The position numbers and the translations under genes are program-made. The notes below the pieces were generated by a model. It saw nothing but the letters and a program-made list of their open reading frames with translations. It was not told the DNA's origin and did not search any database. Of a stretch of 64,000 bases of DNA, positions 28,083-36,334 are shown piece by piece. The DNA lies in the NCBI GenBank assembly GCA_017745175.1, contig JAGHZY010000021.1, positions 44,228-108,227 of the forward strand. The letters run 5' to 3'. Numbering within the stretch: the stretch's first letter is position 1; every line of letters starts with the position of its first letter. The DNA comes from Sphingopyxis sp. (GTDB lineage: Bacteria > Pseudomonadota > Alphaproteobacteria > Sphingomonadales > Sphingomonadaceae).

Positions 28083-29840
28083 TCAGTCGCGGGTTGGCCG
28101 CTCGGGCCGCTCGGGCGGCTCCGGCGTTTCGGGAAGTTCGATCCGGGCGGTCCGGCCATCGGCACGCCGCGCCTCGATCACACCGCGCTCCCTATCGATC
28201 GTCGCGACGCGGTCACCTTGGCGGGCCCTCAAGACCGGCCGCGCGGCAGCCGCCGGCTTTGGCCTGGCAACCGACCCGAACCCGCGCGTCGCGCGCAATT
28301 CGATCGCATCGTCGGCGTCGCGCATCCTGACGCCCGCCTTCTGCATGTCCGTCACGAAATCGCAATCGACCCCCATCGCCTTCAGCGCGATCAGATCGTC
28401 GACCCCAATGTCGGGAAAATGCGATTTCATGTCGCGCGCAAAGCCCGCGTTGACGCCGACGTGCCGTGCGCCGACCAGTTCGTCGAAATCGGCACCGGGG
28501 ATGATGCTGCGCATCTGCCGGATATAGGCGGGATCGATCCCGCTCGCCTTCGCCGCGATGATGTCGTCGGCGCTCATTTCGCCGCCCTGTTCGCGCATCT
28601 CCGCAACATATTCGGGGGTTACCCCGACCGCGCGCATGCCCACCAGTTCCTCGGCGCTCAGCGCCTTCGTCGTTGCGGCGGCGGCGGTCTCGGCCGCGGC
28701 CGGCGCGTCTTCGGTGGCAGCCGGCTTTGCCGCCCCGACCGACTGCGCTGTGACGGTCGTCAATTGCCGGACGGTGGTCGAGGCGGCGCCGGCGTGGACC
28801 TCCGTCGCCGCCCCGGGCTTGGCCGTCGCCGAAAAGGCGGCGAGCGGCGCAGTGATACCGGCCAGCACCACCAGACTCATCAAGATCCAGCTCGCACTCG
28901 CCGGGCCGCGGCGCAAGCTGCCGTCGAGGACGCGGGTAATGCGGCGCTTCAAACTGTCCTTGCCCGGTGCGACGCCATGCGCGGCCAGCAGCGCGCCCTG
29001 ATTGTCGTGGCGCGCCGCACCGACCAGCAGCGTCGCATAATCGGGACCGTCGATATCGGCCATCAGCACCGCATCGTCGGCGGCTTCCTCGCGCAACTGG
29101 TGGCTTTCGCGCGCCAGCATCCATACCAGCGGATTGAACCAGAAGACCGCGCAGGCGACGCGCGCGCCGAGCAGTTTCGCCCAGTCGAGCCGCGCGACAT
29201 GCGCCAGTTCGTGCGCGATGATCGCCTCGGCCTCACCCGCTGCCGCTACCGCCTTCGGGCTCAGCACGATCGTCGGGCGCAGCACACCCCAGCTGATCGG
29301 CGAACGCAGCTCGCTGCTGACCAGCAGCGCGGTGCCATGCTTGAATCCCATGCGCCGCTGCGCCTCGGCGAGCGCCGACAGCCACGATCCCTCGACCAGT
29401 ATCTCGGCGCGCGCGCGCATCGCGAACAGCCGGACGACGGCGAGCGCCATCACTCCAGATAGGAGCAGGAGCGGGAGCAGATAGAGAAAGGGGGCAAGGT
29501 CGCTCCACGAAAAGATGATCGGCGCCGATCCGGCACGTTCCACCACGACAGGGACTGACGTCGCGGCAGGTGCCGGATCGGTCGCCGATCCCCCTGTTGC
29601 CAGAATTCCGGAGGTCGACGCGGGCGCCGCCGCGAACCAGTCGGCGGGCAGCGGCGCCCACTGCGGCAGGAACAGGATCGCCGCGGGCAGCACAAGCAGC
29701 GCCGCGAGCCCCGCGTGCGCGATCATCGACCGTTCGCCCGCCGAGCGTGCGCGTGCGAGCCGCAGCAACGCCAGCGTCAGCGCGGCAACGACGACCGATT
29801 TCCAGGCGAGGCCCAGCAACATGGCGGTGTTCAGCATCAC
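28083..29840 (-). CDS. BlaR1/MecR1-type M56 membrane metallopeptidase
   Basis: A 585-residue membrane protease. Hydrophobic segments lie near residues 5-25, 38-58, 115-140 and 318-338. The zinc motif HELAH is at 210-214, in AEAIIAHELAHVARLDW. In BlaR1 such a protease relays a signal that removes the BlaI repressor. Here the penicillin-binding sensor is replaced by a periplasmic stretch (about 394-520) of four to five 26-residue repeats such as SADDIIAAKASGIDPAYIRQ. It overlaps the BlaI-like gene by four bases. The signal is unknown; beta-lactam sensing is unlikely from the sequence. Confidence 0.85.
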   Translation of the reverse strand: MMLNTAMLLGLAWKSVVVAALTLALLRLARARSAGERSMIAHAGLAALLVLPAAILFLPQWAPLPADWFAAAPASTSGILATGGSATDPAPAATSVPVVVERAGSAPIIFSWSDLAPFLYLLPLLLLSGVMALAVVRLFAMRARAEILVEGSWLSALAEAQRRMGFKHGTALLVSSELRSPISWGVLRPTIVLSPKAVAAAGEAEAIIAHELAHVARLDWAKLLGARVACAVFWFNPLVWMLARESHQLREEAADDAVLMADIDGPDYATLLVGAARHDNQGALLAAHGVAPGKDSLKRRITRVLDGSLRRGPASASWILMSLVVLAGITAPLAAFSATAKPGAATEVHAGAASTTVRQLTTVTAQSVGAAKPAATEDAPAAAETAAAATTKALSAEELVGMRAVGVTPEYVAEMREQGGEMSADDIIAAKASGIDPAYIRQMRSIIPGADFDELVGARHVGVNAGFARDMKSHFPDIGVDDLIALKAMGVDCDFVTDMQKAGVRMRDADDAIELRATRGFGSVARPKPAAAARPVLRARQGDRVATIDRERGVIEARRADGRTARIELPETPEPPERPERPTRD

Positions 29841-30220
29841 CCTCTCCCTTCGCGCGCCTTGGCGATCATCTTTTCGAGCTCGTCGAGCTCGCTGTTGCTC
29901 ATCTCGTCCTGCATGCCGAGCAGCGCGGCGGCAGCGCTAGTCGCCGATCCGTTGAAAAAGACGCGCACGACCTGGCTCAGCGCCGACTTGCGCGCGGTCT
30001 TGTCCGACACGCTCGGCGCATAGACGAAGCCACGCTCCGACGCCTCGCGCACGACAAACCCCTTTGTCTCGAGGCGCTTCAGCATCGCGCGGATTGCCGA
30101 ACCCGAAAGTTCGTCGGCCAGCGAATCGCCGATCTCGGTCACGGTCGACGCGCCGCGCTCGTACAGGATATCGACGATTTCGCGTTCCCGCGGGGGCAGA
30201 CTGGACAGCATTCGAATCAC
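29837..30220 (-). CDS. BlaI/MecI/CopY-family repressor
   Basis: A 127-residue winged-helix repressor. REREIVDILYERGASTVTEI and GSAIRAMLKRLETKGFVVR are the DNA-binding part; a helical dimerisation tail follows (LGMQDEMSNSELDELEKMI). The family is inactivated when the partner M56 protease is triggered. Two dyads of the BlaI type (TACA-TT-TGTA) lie directly upstream, so it represses its own operon. It is first in the operon BlaI-M56-repeat protein-TBDR. Confidence 0.88.
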   Translation of the reverse strand: MIRMLSSLPPREREIVDILYERGASTVTEIGDSLADELSGSAIRAMLKRLETKGFVVREASERGFVYAPSVSDKTARKSALSQVVRVFFNGSATSAAAALLGMQDEMSNSELDELEKMIAKAREGRG

Positions 30221-30226
30221 CTCATG

Positions 30227-30257
30227 CGCTACATTTGTAGCGTGCTACATTTGTAGC
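30227..30257. promoter_or_regulatory. Two tandem BlaI-type operators
   Basis: CGCTACA-TT-TGTAGCG (30227-30242) and GCTACA-TT-TGTAGC (30244-30257) have centres 16 bp apart. Both contain the TACA...TGTA core known for BlaI/MecI/CopY operators, and they lie seven bases upstream of the repressor ATG. Confidence 0.88.
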
Positions 30258-30338
30258 GCCGGCTTGGCAAGGGGTTTTATTCGAATAATACACAGCGGCC
30301 AAAGGCGTTGGCTTCCGGCGGCACCGGCCCGGTGCCTC

Positions 30339-31895
30339 CTAGCCGCGCAGCAGGAACTTCTGTACCTTGCCCGCGGCGTTCATCGGCAACGCATCGCGTA
30401 TCTCGACCCGCCGCGGCACCTTGTAGTTGGCCATATTGTCGCGGCACCACGCGATGATCTCCTCGGCCGTCACCGCCGCGCCCGGCCGCAGCACGACAAA
30501 GGCCATCGGCACTTCGCCGAGCCTTTCGTCGGGCACCCCGATCACCGCCGATTGCAGCACCGCGGGATGCGCGGCGAGCAGCCCTTCGATCTCGGCCGGA
30601 TAGGCGTTGAAGCCGCCGACGATGAAAATGTCCTTCGCGCGGTCGGTGATCTTCACATTGCCGCGCGCGTCGCGCACTGCGATGTCGCCGGTGCGCAGCC
30701 AGCCGTCGGCGTCGATCGCCGCCGCGGTCGCCTCCGGGTCGTTGAAATAGCCCTGCATGACATTGGGACCGCGCACCAGAAGCTCGCCCGCTTCCCCCGT
30801 CCCGACGGCGTTTCCGTCCCGGTCGACCAACCGCACCTCGATGTCGCCCAGCGGGCGTCCGGCGGTGTTGGCGACCGTTTCCGCATCATCCTCCGCGCCG
30901 CACATCGTCACCACGCCGCACGTCTCGGTCAGGCCATAGGCGGTGAGGACGATATCGATGCCGAGCGTGCCGCGCATTTCCTCGATGAGCGCCACCGGGA
31001 CCGAAGCGGCGCCGGTGATCGAGACGCGCAGCGACGACAGATCGTGGGCGTCGTGGCGCCCGGCGAGCAGGCTCTGGAAGATGGTCGGCGGGCCGGGGAG
31101 CAGCGTCACGCGCTCGGCCTCGATGCGCTTCAGCACCGTTTCGGTGTCGAACACCGCATGCGGCAGGACGGTCGCGCCGTGCATCAGCGCGACGAGCCAT
31201 CCCGCCTTGTACCCGAAGCTGTGGAAGAAGGGATTGATGATCAGGAAATTGTCGCCGGGCCCATAGGAAAGCCGTGCGCCATAGGCGCGATACAGCCGGA
31301 CATTCTGGCCGTGCGTCGTTACGGCACCCTTGGGATTGCCGGTGGTTCCCGAGGTGAAGAGGATGTCGCAGACATCGCCTTCGTCGAGCGCGGCCATCCG
31401 CGCCGCGACCTTGTCCGCCGCGGCATTCGCACCCCGCCCCAGAAAGTCCTGCCAGGGCATCCCGCCCCTGTCCCCGTCGAGCAGGACGATCCCGGCGAGG
31501 TCGGGCAGATCCTCGTCCCCGATCAGTGCGGGGTAGGCCGTGCCGAGGAATTCCGCGACGGTGAGCAGCAGCTTCGCCCCGCTCGCGCGCAATATATAGC
31601 CGGCCTCGCGGCCTTTCAGCCGGGTGTTGAGCGGCACGATCGCCGCGCCCGCGGCCTGCGCGCCGAGCGCCGCAAGAATCCACTCGATCGAATTGGGCGC
31701 CCATATCGCGACCCGATCACCCGGTGCGACACCTGCAGCAATGAAGGCCGCAGCGCCCGCATTTATCAGCGCCGGCAGATCGCGATAGGCGATCTCGCGG
31801 CCATCCTCGCCGCGGATCGCGACGCGCGCCGCATGGGCGGCCGCCGCATCCAGGATACTGTGCGGGATGGTCGTCTTCGTCTCAGGCACCGTCAT
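30339..31895 (-). CDS. fadD3: Acyl-CoA ligase, FadD3-like
   Basis: AMP-forming acyl-CoA synthetase of 518 residues. It has the P-loop FTSGTTGNPKGAV (about 180-192), AYGLTETCG, GWLRTGD, and the C-terminal hinge/lysine region VPRRVEIRDALPMNAAGKVQK. WAPNSIEWILAALGAQAAGA and NTRLKGREAGYIL resemble FadD3, which activates HIP, the bicyclic product of rings A/B removal, feeding the ipd operon. The ATG at 31895 has GGGAG upstream. The HIP role is inferred from resemblance and the nearby ipd genes; another cyclic acid substrate is possible. Confidence 0.7.
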   Translation of the reverse strand: MTVPETKTTIPHSILDAAAAHAARVAIRGEDGREIAYRDLPALINAGAAAFIAAGVAPGDRVAIWAPNSIEWILAALGAQAAGAAIVPLNTRLKGREAGYILRASGAKLLLTVAEFLGTAYPALIGDEDLPDLAGIVLLDGDRGGMPWQDFLGRGANAAADKVAARMAALDEGDVCDILFTSGTTGNPKGAVTTHGQNVRLYRAYGARLSYGPGDNFLIINPFFHSFGYKAGWLVALMHGATVLPHAVFDTETVLKRIEAERVTLLPGPPTIFQSLLAGRHDAHDLSSLRVSITGAASVPVALIEEMRGTLGIDIVLTAYGLTETCGVVTMCGAEDDAETVANTAGRPLGDIEVRLVDRDGNAVGTGEAGELLVRGPNVMQGYFNDPEATAAAIDADGWLRTGDIAVRDARGNVKITDRAKDIFIVGGFNAYPAEIEGLLAAHPAVLQSAVIGVPDERLGEVPMAFVVLRPGAAVTAEEIIAWCRDNMANYKVPRRVEIRDALPMNAAGKVQKFLLRG

Positions 31896-32070
31896 CGTCT
31901 CCCGGGCGCGTCGCGCCGAATGTCTTGCCAAGCCCCGGTGACGCGCCGCGCCGGACACGGCAACCCCTATACGGGGGGAATCCGCGGCACTGCCCACAGC
32001 ATCGTTGCCGCGCGCCGTCGCGGGTCTATAGAGGCGCAAAGCGAAAGGCGGAAAGCGGAGCGGAGTCGGA

Positions 32071-33213
32071 ATGCGGAGTTACAGGCCCATCGCCGAAGTC
32101 GACGAGCTGGTGACGCTGATCTATCGCGGCCCGCTCGAGGAAACGCCGTGGCAAGGCTTCCTCGAGGCGCTCAGCCGCCGGATGCAGTGCAAGAGCGCCG
32201 CGATCACGCTGCGCCTCAGCCGCCCGGGCATGCCGCCTTTCATCATCTGGGCGCCGCGCCCGCCGGTCAGCGAGCAGGAGGCGCGCCGTATCCAGCGCAT
32301 CCACGCCGAAATGGGCGACCTCGATCCGCTGCGCAACGCGCTCGCACGCCCCGGCGACATCTATCGCCTGAGCGAGGTGATCTCGCCGGGCGAACTGCAC
32401 GCGAGTCGCTTCTACAGCGAGATTTTGCGCCCCTATGGCATCGAATATCAGCTCGGCATGTATGTTTCCGAGCCGGGCGGCTGGGAAGGCAATGTCGGTC
32501 TGACCAGCGGGGCCGAAGGCGAGGATTTCAACGACGCCGACAAGGCGATGCTCCTCGCGCTGCGCCCGCATCTCGAACTGTCGCTCGCGCTGTTCGCGCG
32601 CCTGCGGCGCGAGGAAACCGAAGTGCAGGTGATGATCGACACGCTCGACCGGCTGACGCTGTGCACCTTCATTCTCGACGGCGCCGGGCGGATCCTGCGC
32701 ACGAACAGCGCGGCTCGCGCGCTCGTCCGCTCGGACCGGGGACTGCGCGCCACGGGCGACCGCCTCGCGCTCGCGGGTTCCGCAGGCAACGCCCAGCTCC
32801 AGCAACTGATCGGCAAGGCGACGGACGCGCATCGCGACGGCGGCAGCTTTGCCGAGGGGCTTCGCGTCGACGCCGATTCCGACGGCCACCTCGGCATCCT
32901 CGTCCGCTCGATCGAGGCGCGCTCGCATTATGGCAATGAAGCGGGTCCGGCGGCGATCGTCTATGTGTCGGGGCTCGACACGCACCAGCCGCTCGAACGG
33001 CTCGTGGCACAGATATTCGACCTCACCCCGTCCGAAGCGCAGCTCGCGGCATTGCTCGCATCGGGGCTCAGTCTCTCTGAGGCCGCGGAAAAACTGGAGT
33101 TCACCGAGAACACCGTGCGCAGCTATTGCAAGACGATCCTCAGCAAGACCGGGGTCGGACGGCAGGCCGACCTCGTCCGGCTGATCCTGCGCAGCGTCGC
33201 GGTACTCGGCTGA
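32071..33213 (+). CDS. LuxR-type regulator (first of two paralogues)
   Basis: A 380-residue regulator with a C-terminal LuxR HTH: LTPSEAQLAALLASGLSLSE and FTENTVRSYCKTILSKTG (about 315-365). The N-terminal 300 residues are a sensor region with PAS-like LDRLTLCTFILDGAGRILRT. The protein beginning at 50737 has the same layout. TeiR of Comamonas testosteroni, a LuxR-type activator of steroid genes, is a possible functional analogue. It is divergent from fadD3 and upstream of the flavin-reductase operon. Confidence 0.78.
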   Translation: MRSYRPIAEVDELVTLIYRGPLEETPWQGFLEALSRRMQCKSAAITLRLSRPGMPPFIIWAPRPPVSEQEARRIQRIHAEMGDLDPLRNALARPGDIYRLSEVISPGELHASRFYSEILRPYGIEYQLGMYVSEPGGWEGNVGLTSGAEGEDFNDADKAMLLALRPHLELSLALFARLRREETEVQVMIDTLDRLTLCTFILDGAGRILRTNSAARALVRSDRGLRATGDRLALAGSAGNAQLQQLIGKATDAHRDGGSFAEGLRVDADSDGHLGILVRSIEARSHYGNEAGPAAIVYVSGLDTHQPLERLVAQIFDLTPSEAQLAALLASGLSLSEAAEKLEFTENTVRSYCKTILSKTGVGRQADLVRLILRSVAVLG

Positions 33214-33322
33214 ATCCCTGCACTCCGCCTAGTCCAATTGGCCGATGCGGCGCCGCGCCGCGGCCCTAGACTCCTCCGGCAGCCCGCACGACCGGGCGCG
33301 GGACGAGGAGCGACGACGGACG

Positions 33323-34312
33323 ATGGCAACGCAGGCGGATTCGACGGCCTTTCGCAATGCGCTGGGCTCCTTCGCGACCGGCGTGACGATCGTGACGACG
33401 CGCGACGCCGCGGGGCAGGATTGCGGGCTGACCGCGAACAGCTTCAACTCGGTGTCGCTCGATCCGCCGATGGTGCTGTGGAGCCTCGCGCGCAGTTCGA
33501 TGAGCATGGACGCCTTTCGCGGTGCCGATCATTTCGCCGTCCACATCCTCGCCGCCGATCAGGAGCCGTTGTCGAACGGCTTCGCGAAGCGCGGCGCCGA
33601 CAAGTTCGCGGGGCTGGCCCCCGAACGCGGCGCCGGCGGGGTGCCGCTGCTCACCGGTTGCGCGGCGCGCTTCCAGTGCCGCACCGCCTATCAATATGAG
33701 GGCGGCGACCATATCATCTTCGTCGGCGAAGTGATCGCCTTCGATCATGACGATCGCGCGCCGCTGCTCTTTCACGGCGGCCGCTACGCACTCGCCGCGC
33801 GCAAGGCGGCGGCGCTGACCGCCGGCAACGATATCGACGGCGATGCGCCGGGCCGTTTTGGCGAGGATTTCCTCGGCTATCTGATCGGCCGCGCGCATTT
33901 CCAGCTCTACGGCCGGATGCAGGCGAGTCTCGCGCAGCATCGCCTCGATGCCACTGACCATTTTGCGCTCAGCATCCTCGGCATCCAGGACGGCCGCACT
34001 GCGCAGGAGATTGCCGACATGATCGGCTTCACCGGCGCGCGCCTGACCGACGATCATGCGCACTCGCTCGCCGAACGCGGCATCGTCCGGCGCGAGACCC
34101 CGGGCGGGAGGCTGTGGCTGACCGACGCCGGACGCCGGACACTGATCGAGCTCGCGGCGGCGGCGAAGGCGGCGGAAGAAGACGCGCTCGGTGCCTTCGA
34201 CGACAATGAGACGGCGTTGCTCAAGCATCTGCTCAAACATGTCATCCACAGCACCGACCCCGGCCTGCCCGATCCGTGGGCATCCGGCGCGGGTGAAGGC
34301 GAAGCCGAATGA
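33323..34312 (+). CDS. Flavin reductase fused to a MarR-like winged helix
   Basis: A 329-residue two-domain protein. Residues 10-165 form a flavin-reductase (HpaC/HsaB) fold: FATGVTIVTTRD, GLTANSFNSVSLDPPMVLWS, FAVHILA, ARFQCRTAYQYEGGDHIIFVGEV. Residues about 200-300 form a MarR-like HTH: GRTAQEIADMIGFTGARLTD, then HSLAERGIVRRETPGGRLWL. Flavin reductases supply FMNH2/FADH2 to two-component monooxygenases such as HsaA; no monooxygenase partner is adjacent except the distant LLM protein. The ATG at 33323 fits the domain start. The following gene overlaps by four bases. Confidence 0.8.
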   Translation: MATQADSTAFRNALGSFATGVTIVTTRDAAGQDCGLTANSFNSVSLDPPMVLWSLARSSMSMDAFRGADHFAVHILAADQEPLSNGFAKRGADKFAGLAPERGAGGVPLLTGCAARFQCRTAYQYEGGDHIIFVGEVIAFDHDDRAPLLFHGGRYALAARKAAALTAGNDIDGDAPGRFGEDFLGYLIGRAHFQLYGRMQASLAQHRLDATDHFALSILGIQDGRTAQEIADMIGFTGARLTDDHAHSLAERGIVRRETPGGRLWLTDAGRRTLIELAAAAKAAEEDALGAFDDNETALLKHLLKHVIHSTDPGLPDPWASGAGEGEAE

Positions 34313-34851
34313 GCGCGCCCGGTCTCGCCGGCCACGGTCCGATCCGCCAGATCGCCTGGGTGACCGGCGACCTCGACGCAGCGATCGGAGACTGGCGGAC
34401 GATGGCGGGAGTCGGTCCGTGGACGGTCTACCGGAATGTCCGCCTCGACGGCGTCTTCCGCGGCGCCCCCGCAACCGTCACGATCGACGTCGGTCTTGCC
34501 TATCATCACGATATGCAGATCGAGCTGATCATGCCGCACGGCACAGGCCCCTCGCCCTATCATCGCGCCGACGGCAGCGCGATGGCGGGGCAACATCATG
34601 TCGCCTGGCTCGTCACCGATTTCGTCACCGCGGTCGACACGGCGATCGCCGCCGGGCTCGAGCCACTGTTCCGGGCGGAGAGCGGCCCCGCGACCCGCGT
34701 CGCCTACTTCGTCCCGGCGGGGGGCGCGAGCCCGCTGCTCGAACTGATCGAGGCGACACCCGCGCTCACCGAAGGGTTCGCGCAGGGGATCGCCGCAGCG
34801 CGCGGCTGGGAGGGCGACGATCCCGTCACGATCATCGACCTCGCGAGCTGA
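34309..34851 (+). CDS. VOC (glyoxalase/dioxygenase fold) protein
   Basis: A 180-residue vicinal-oxygen-chelate protein. It starts HGPIRQIAWVTGDLDAAIGD and has the metal-ligand-like HHVAWLV (about 101-107) and SPLLELIEATP near the end. It could be a dioxygenase, epimerase or lyase of a cyclic intermediate; there is no decisive motif for extradiol cleavage. It is in the operon of the flavin-reductase fusion. Confidence 0.7.
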   Translation: MSAPGLAGHGPIRQIAWVTGDLDAAIGDWRTMAGVGPWTVYRNVRLDGVFRGAPATVTIDVGLAYHHDMQIELIMPHGTGPSPYHRADGSAMAGQHHVAWLVTDFVTAVDTAIAAGLEPLFRAESGPATRVAYFVPAGGASPLLELIEATPALTEGFAQGIAAARGWEGDDPVTIIDLAS

Positions 34852-34861
34852 AAGGAAGGCA

Positions 34862-35575
34862 ATGGAAAAGATCATCTACGCGCTGTGGAAAGACCCCGGC
34901 GAAGGGCGCGACCGGTTCAACGCCCGTCTGCTCGGCGAGATCGCCCCGAAGCTTGCCGGCGAAGCGCACGCAATGCGGGTCAACATCCAGGACGCGGCCG
35001 TCGCCGCGGGCAGTTCGCCGCGCCTGACTTCGCTCGCGCCGCAGATGGAGGCCGTCATCCAGCTCTGGCTCGACAGCGCCAATGATGCGCTGCGCGCCGG
35101 CGTCGATGCGATCATCGCCGAGGCCGCTCCGCGCCATGCGGCTTGGCTCGTCAGCGAATCGACGGTCCTGCCCAACCGGCTGCATCCGCCCGCGCCCGGT
35201 ACGCGCACCGAAGGCTTCTCGCAGATCGTCTTTCTCGGCCTGCCGCCGCGCTTGAGTTGGCCGGCGTGGCGCGACATCTGGGAACGTCAGCATTCGCAGG
35301 TCGCTGTCGATACGCAGGCCAATTTCGAATATGTCCAGAATCTGGTGGTACGCCCGCTGACCTATGGCGCGCCCGGCATTGCCGCGATGGTCGAGGAATG
35401 TTTCCCCGCCGCCGCGCTCCGCGACGAAGCCGTCTATTTCGACGCGGTCGGCGACGCCGGCCGGCTCGCCGAACATCAGCGGCTGATGATGGAAAGCTGC
35501 GCGCGCTTCATCGATTTCGACCGGATCGACTGCATTCCGACGAGCCAATATGATTTCGCGCGCGTCGGCGGCTGA
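34862..35575 (+). CDS. EthD-domain protein
   Basis: A 237-residue protein of the EthD/dimeric alpha-beta barrel type, with two similar halves: MEKIIYALWKDPGEGRDRFN and, in the second half, WPAWRDIWERQHSQVAVDTQ with FEYVQNLVV. EthD-like proteins often assist P450 or other oxidations, or act as small cyclases/lyases. The function is not known. Third gene of the flavin-reductase operon. Confidence 0.68.
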   Translation: MEKIIYALWKDPGEGRDRFNARLLGEIAPKLAGEAHAMRVNIQDAAVAAGSSPRLTSLAPQMEAVIQLWLDSANDALRAGVDAIIAEAAPRHAAWLVSESTVLPNRLHPPAPGTRTEGFSQIVFLGLPPRLSWPAWRDIWERQHSQVAVDTQANFEYVQNLVVRPLTYGAPGIAAMVEECFPAAALRDEAVYFDAVGDAGRLAEHQRLMMESCARFIDFDRIDCIPTSQYDFARVGG

Positions 35576-35600
35576 GCAACGAAAAGGCAGGAGAACCCCG

Positions 35601-36098
35601 ATGACGAACAGCACCGAAGACCCGCTGGCCTATATCGACGCCGATGCGATCGTCCGTTCCGAACGCGTCGAGATCGCGGCGCCCGCGGCGCTGGTCTGGA
35701 ACATCCTCGTCGACCTGCCGCGCTATGGCGAATGGAACCCCTTCTGCATCGCGGCGGAATCGACGCTCAAGATGGGTGCACCCGTCCACATGACGCTGAA
35801 GAGCTATATCGAAGAGGGCGTAACCTTCCCCAATTGCGAATATGTCTGCGCGTTCGAACCCCGCCGCCTGCTGTCGTGGGCGCTGCCGCACGACGACGTC
35901 TGGCCCTATCCGGCGCGGCGCGACCAGATCATCGAGGCACTGGGCGATGAACGATGCGCCTATCATTCGACCGACGCCTTTCTCGGGCCGAACGGCATCC
36001 ATGTGATGCGCTTTGCAGGACCGTGGGTAAAGCGCGCCTTCGACGACACCGCGCGAGCGCTCAAGGCGCGCGCCGAGGCCATGCACGCCGCAGCATAG
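35601..36098 (+). CDS. SRPBCC-family protein
   Basis: A 165-residue START/Bet v1-fold protein: SERVEIAAPAALVWNILVDL, YGEWNPFC and CAFEPRRLLSWALP are the usual SRPBCC landmarks. These proteins bind hydrophobic ligands such as polyketides and sterols. The ATG at 35601 has AGGAGAA upstream. Last gene of the operon that starts at 33323. A role as steroid-intermediate binder or cyclase is a guess. Confidence 0.72.
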   Translation: MTNSTEDPLAYIDADAIVRSERVEIAAPAALVWNILVDLPRYGEWNPFCIAAESTLKMGAPVHMTLKSYIEEGVTFPNCEYVCAFEPRRLLSWALPHDDVWPYPARRDQIIEALGDERCAYHSTDAFLGPNGIHVMRFAGPWVKRAFDDTARALKARAEAMHAAA

Positions 36099-36140
36099 CC
36101 GGGGTCAGTGGCGGTTTCGGGGTGGGAAGCTGCCCCTTTT

Positions 36141-36227
36141 GTGCACCCCGGCGAAAGCCGGGGCCCAGCGCGGCAACATGCTAAGTTCACGTGGGAATTC
36201 TGGGCCCCGGCTTTCGCCGGGGTACAC
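36141..36227. repeat. REP-like inverted repeat pair (27-bp arms)
   Basis: The arms 36141-36167 and 36201-36227 are inverted copies with one mismatch, around a 33-base loop. Each arm has its own core palindrome, CCCCGGCGAAAGCCGGGG. Related pieces occur at 62977-63039 and, as split halves, at 5426 and 8083. Confidence 0.75.
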
Positions 36228-36269
36228 ATCTCCATCGGCAGCCTTCGGTCGAAACCTGCCTCACCGTAT

Positions 36270-36307
36270 AAAAAAACAGCCGGATGCCGATCGCTCGGCA
36301 TCCGGCT
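36270..36307 (-). terminator. Rho-independent terminator of the TBDR gene
   Basis: A perfect 13-bp stem, AGCCGGATGCCGA with TCGGCATCCGGCT, and a four-base loop. Read on the minus strand it follows the TBDR stop by 27 bases and is followed by a run of T. A shorter T-run (CTTTTC) makes it partly bidirectional. Confidence 0.88.
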
Positions 36308-36334
36308 TTTCAGCTTCACCCGAAGCGGGTCAGG

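Noticed and set aside
28083..28527. Open frames on the plus strand across the M56 gene
   Set aside because: They have no motifs, and the minus strand carries the zinc site, membrane segments and repeats.
28083..30257. Beta-lactam resistance locus
   Set aside because: BlaI-like and M56 genes are present, but there is no beta-lactamase and no penicillin-binding sensor domain in the M56 protein.
34309..34851. Extradiol dioxygenase (HsaC-like) for ring A cleavage
   Set aside because: The VOC fold is right, but the protein is only 180 residues and lacks the two-domain extradiol pattern with its His/His/Glu signature.
36141..36227. Possible CRISPR repeat
   Set aside because: Only two arms exist and they are inverted, not direct, with one mismatch; no spacer series follows.
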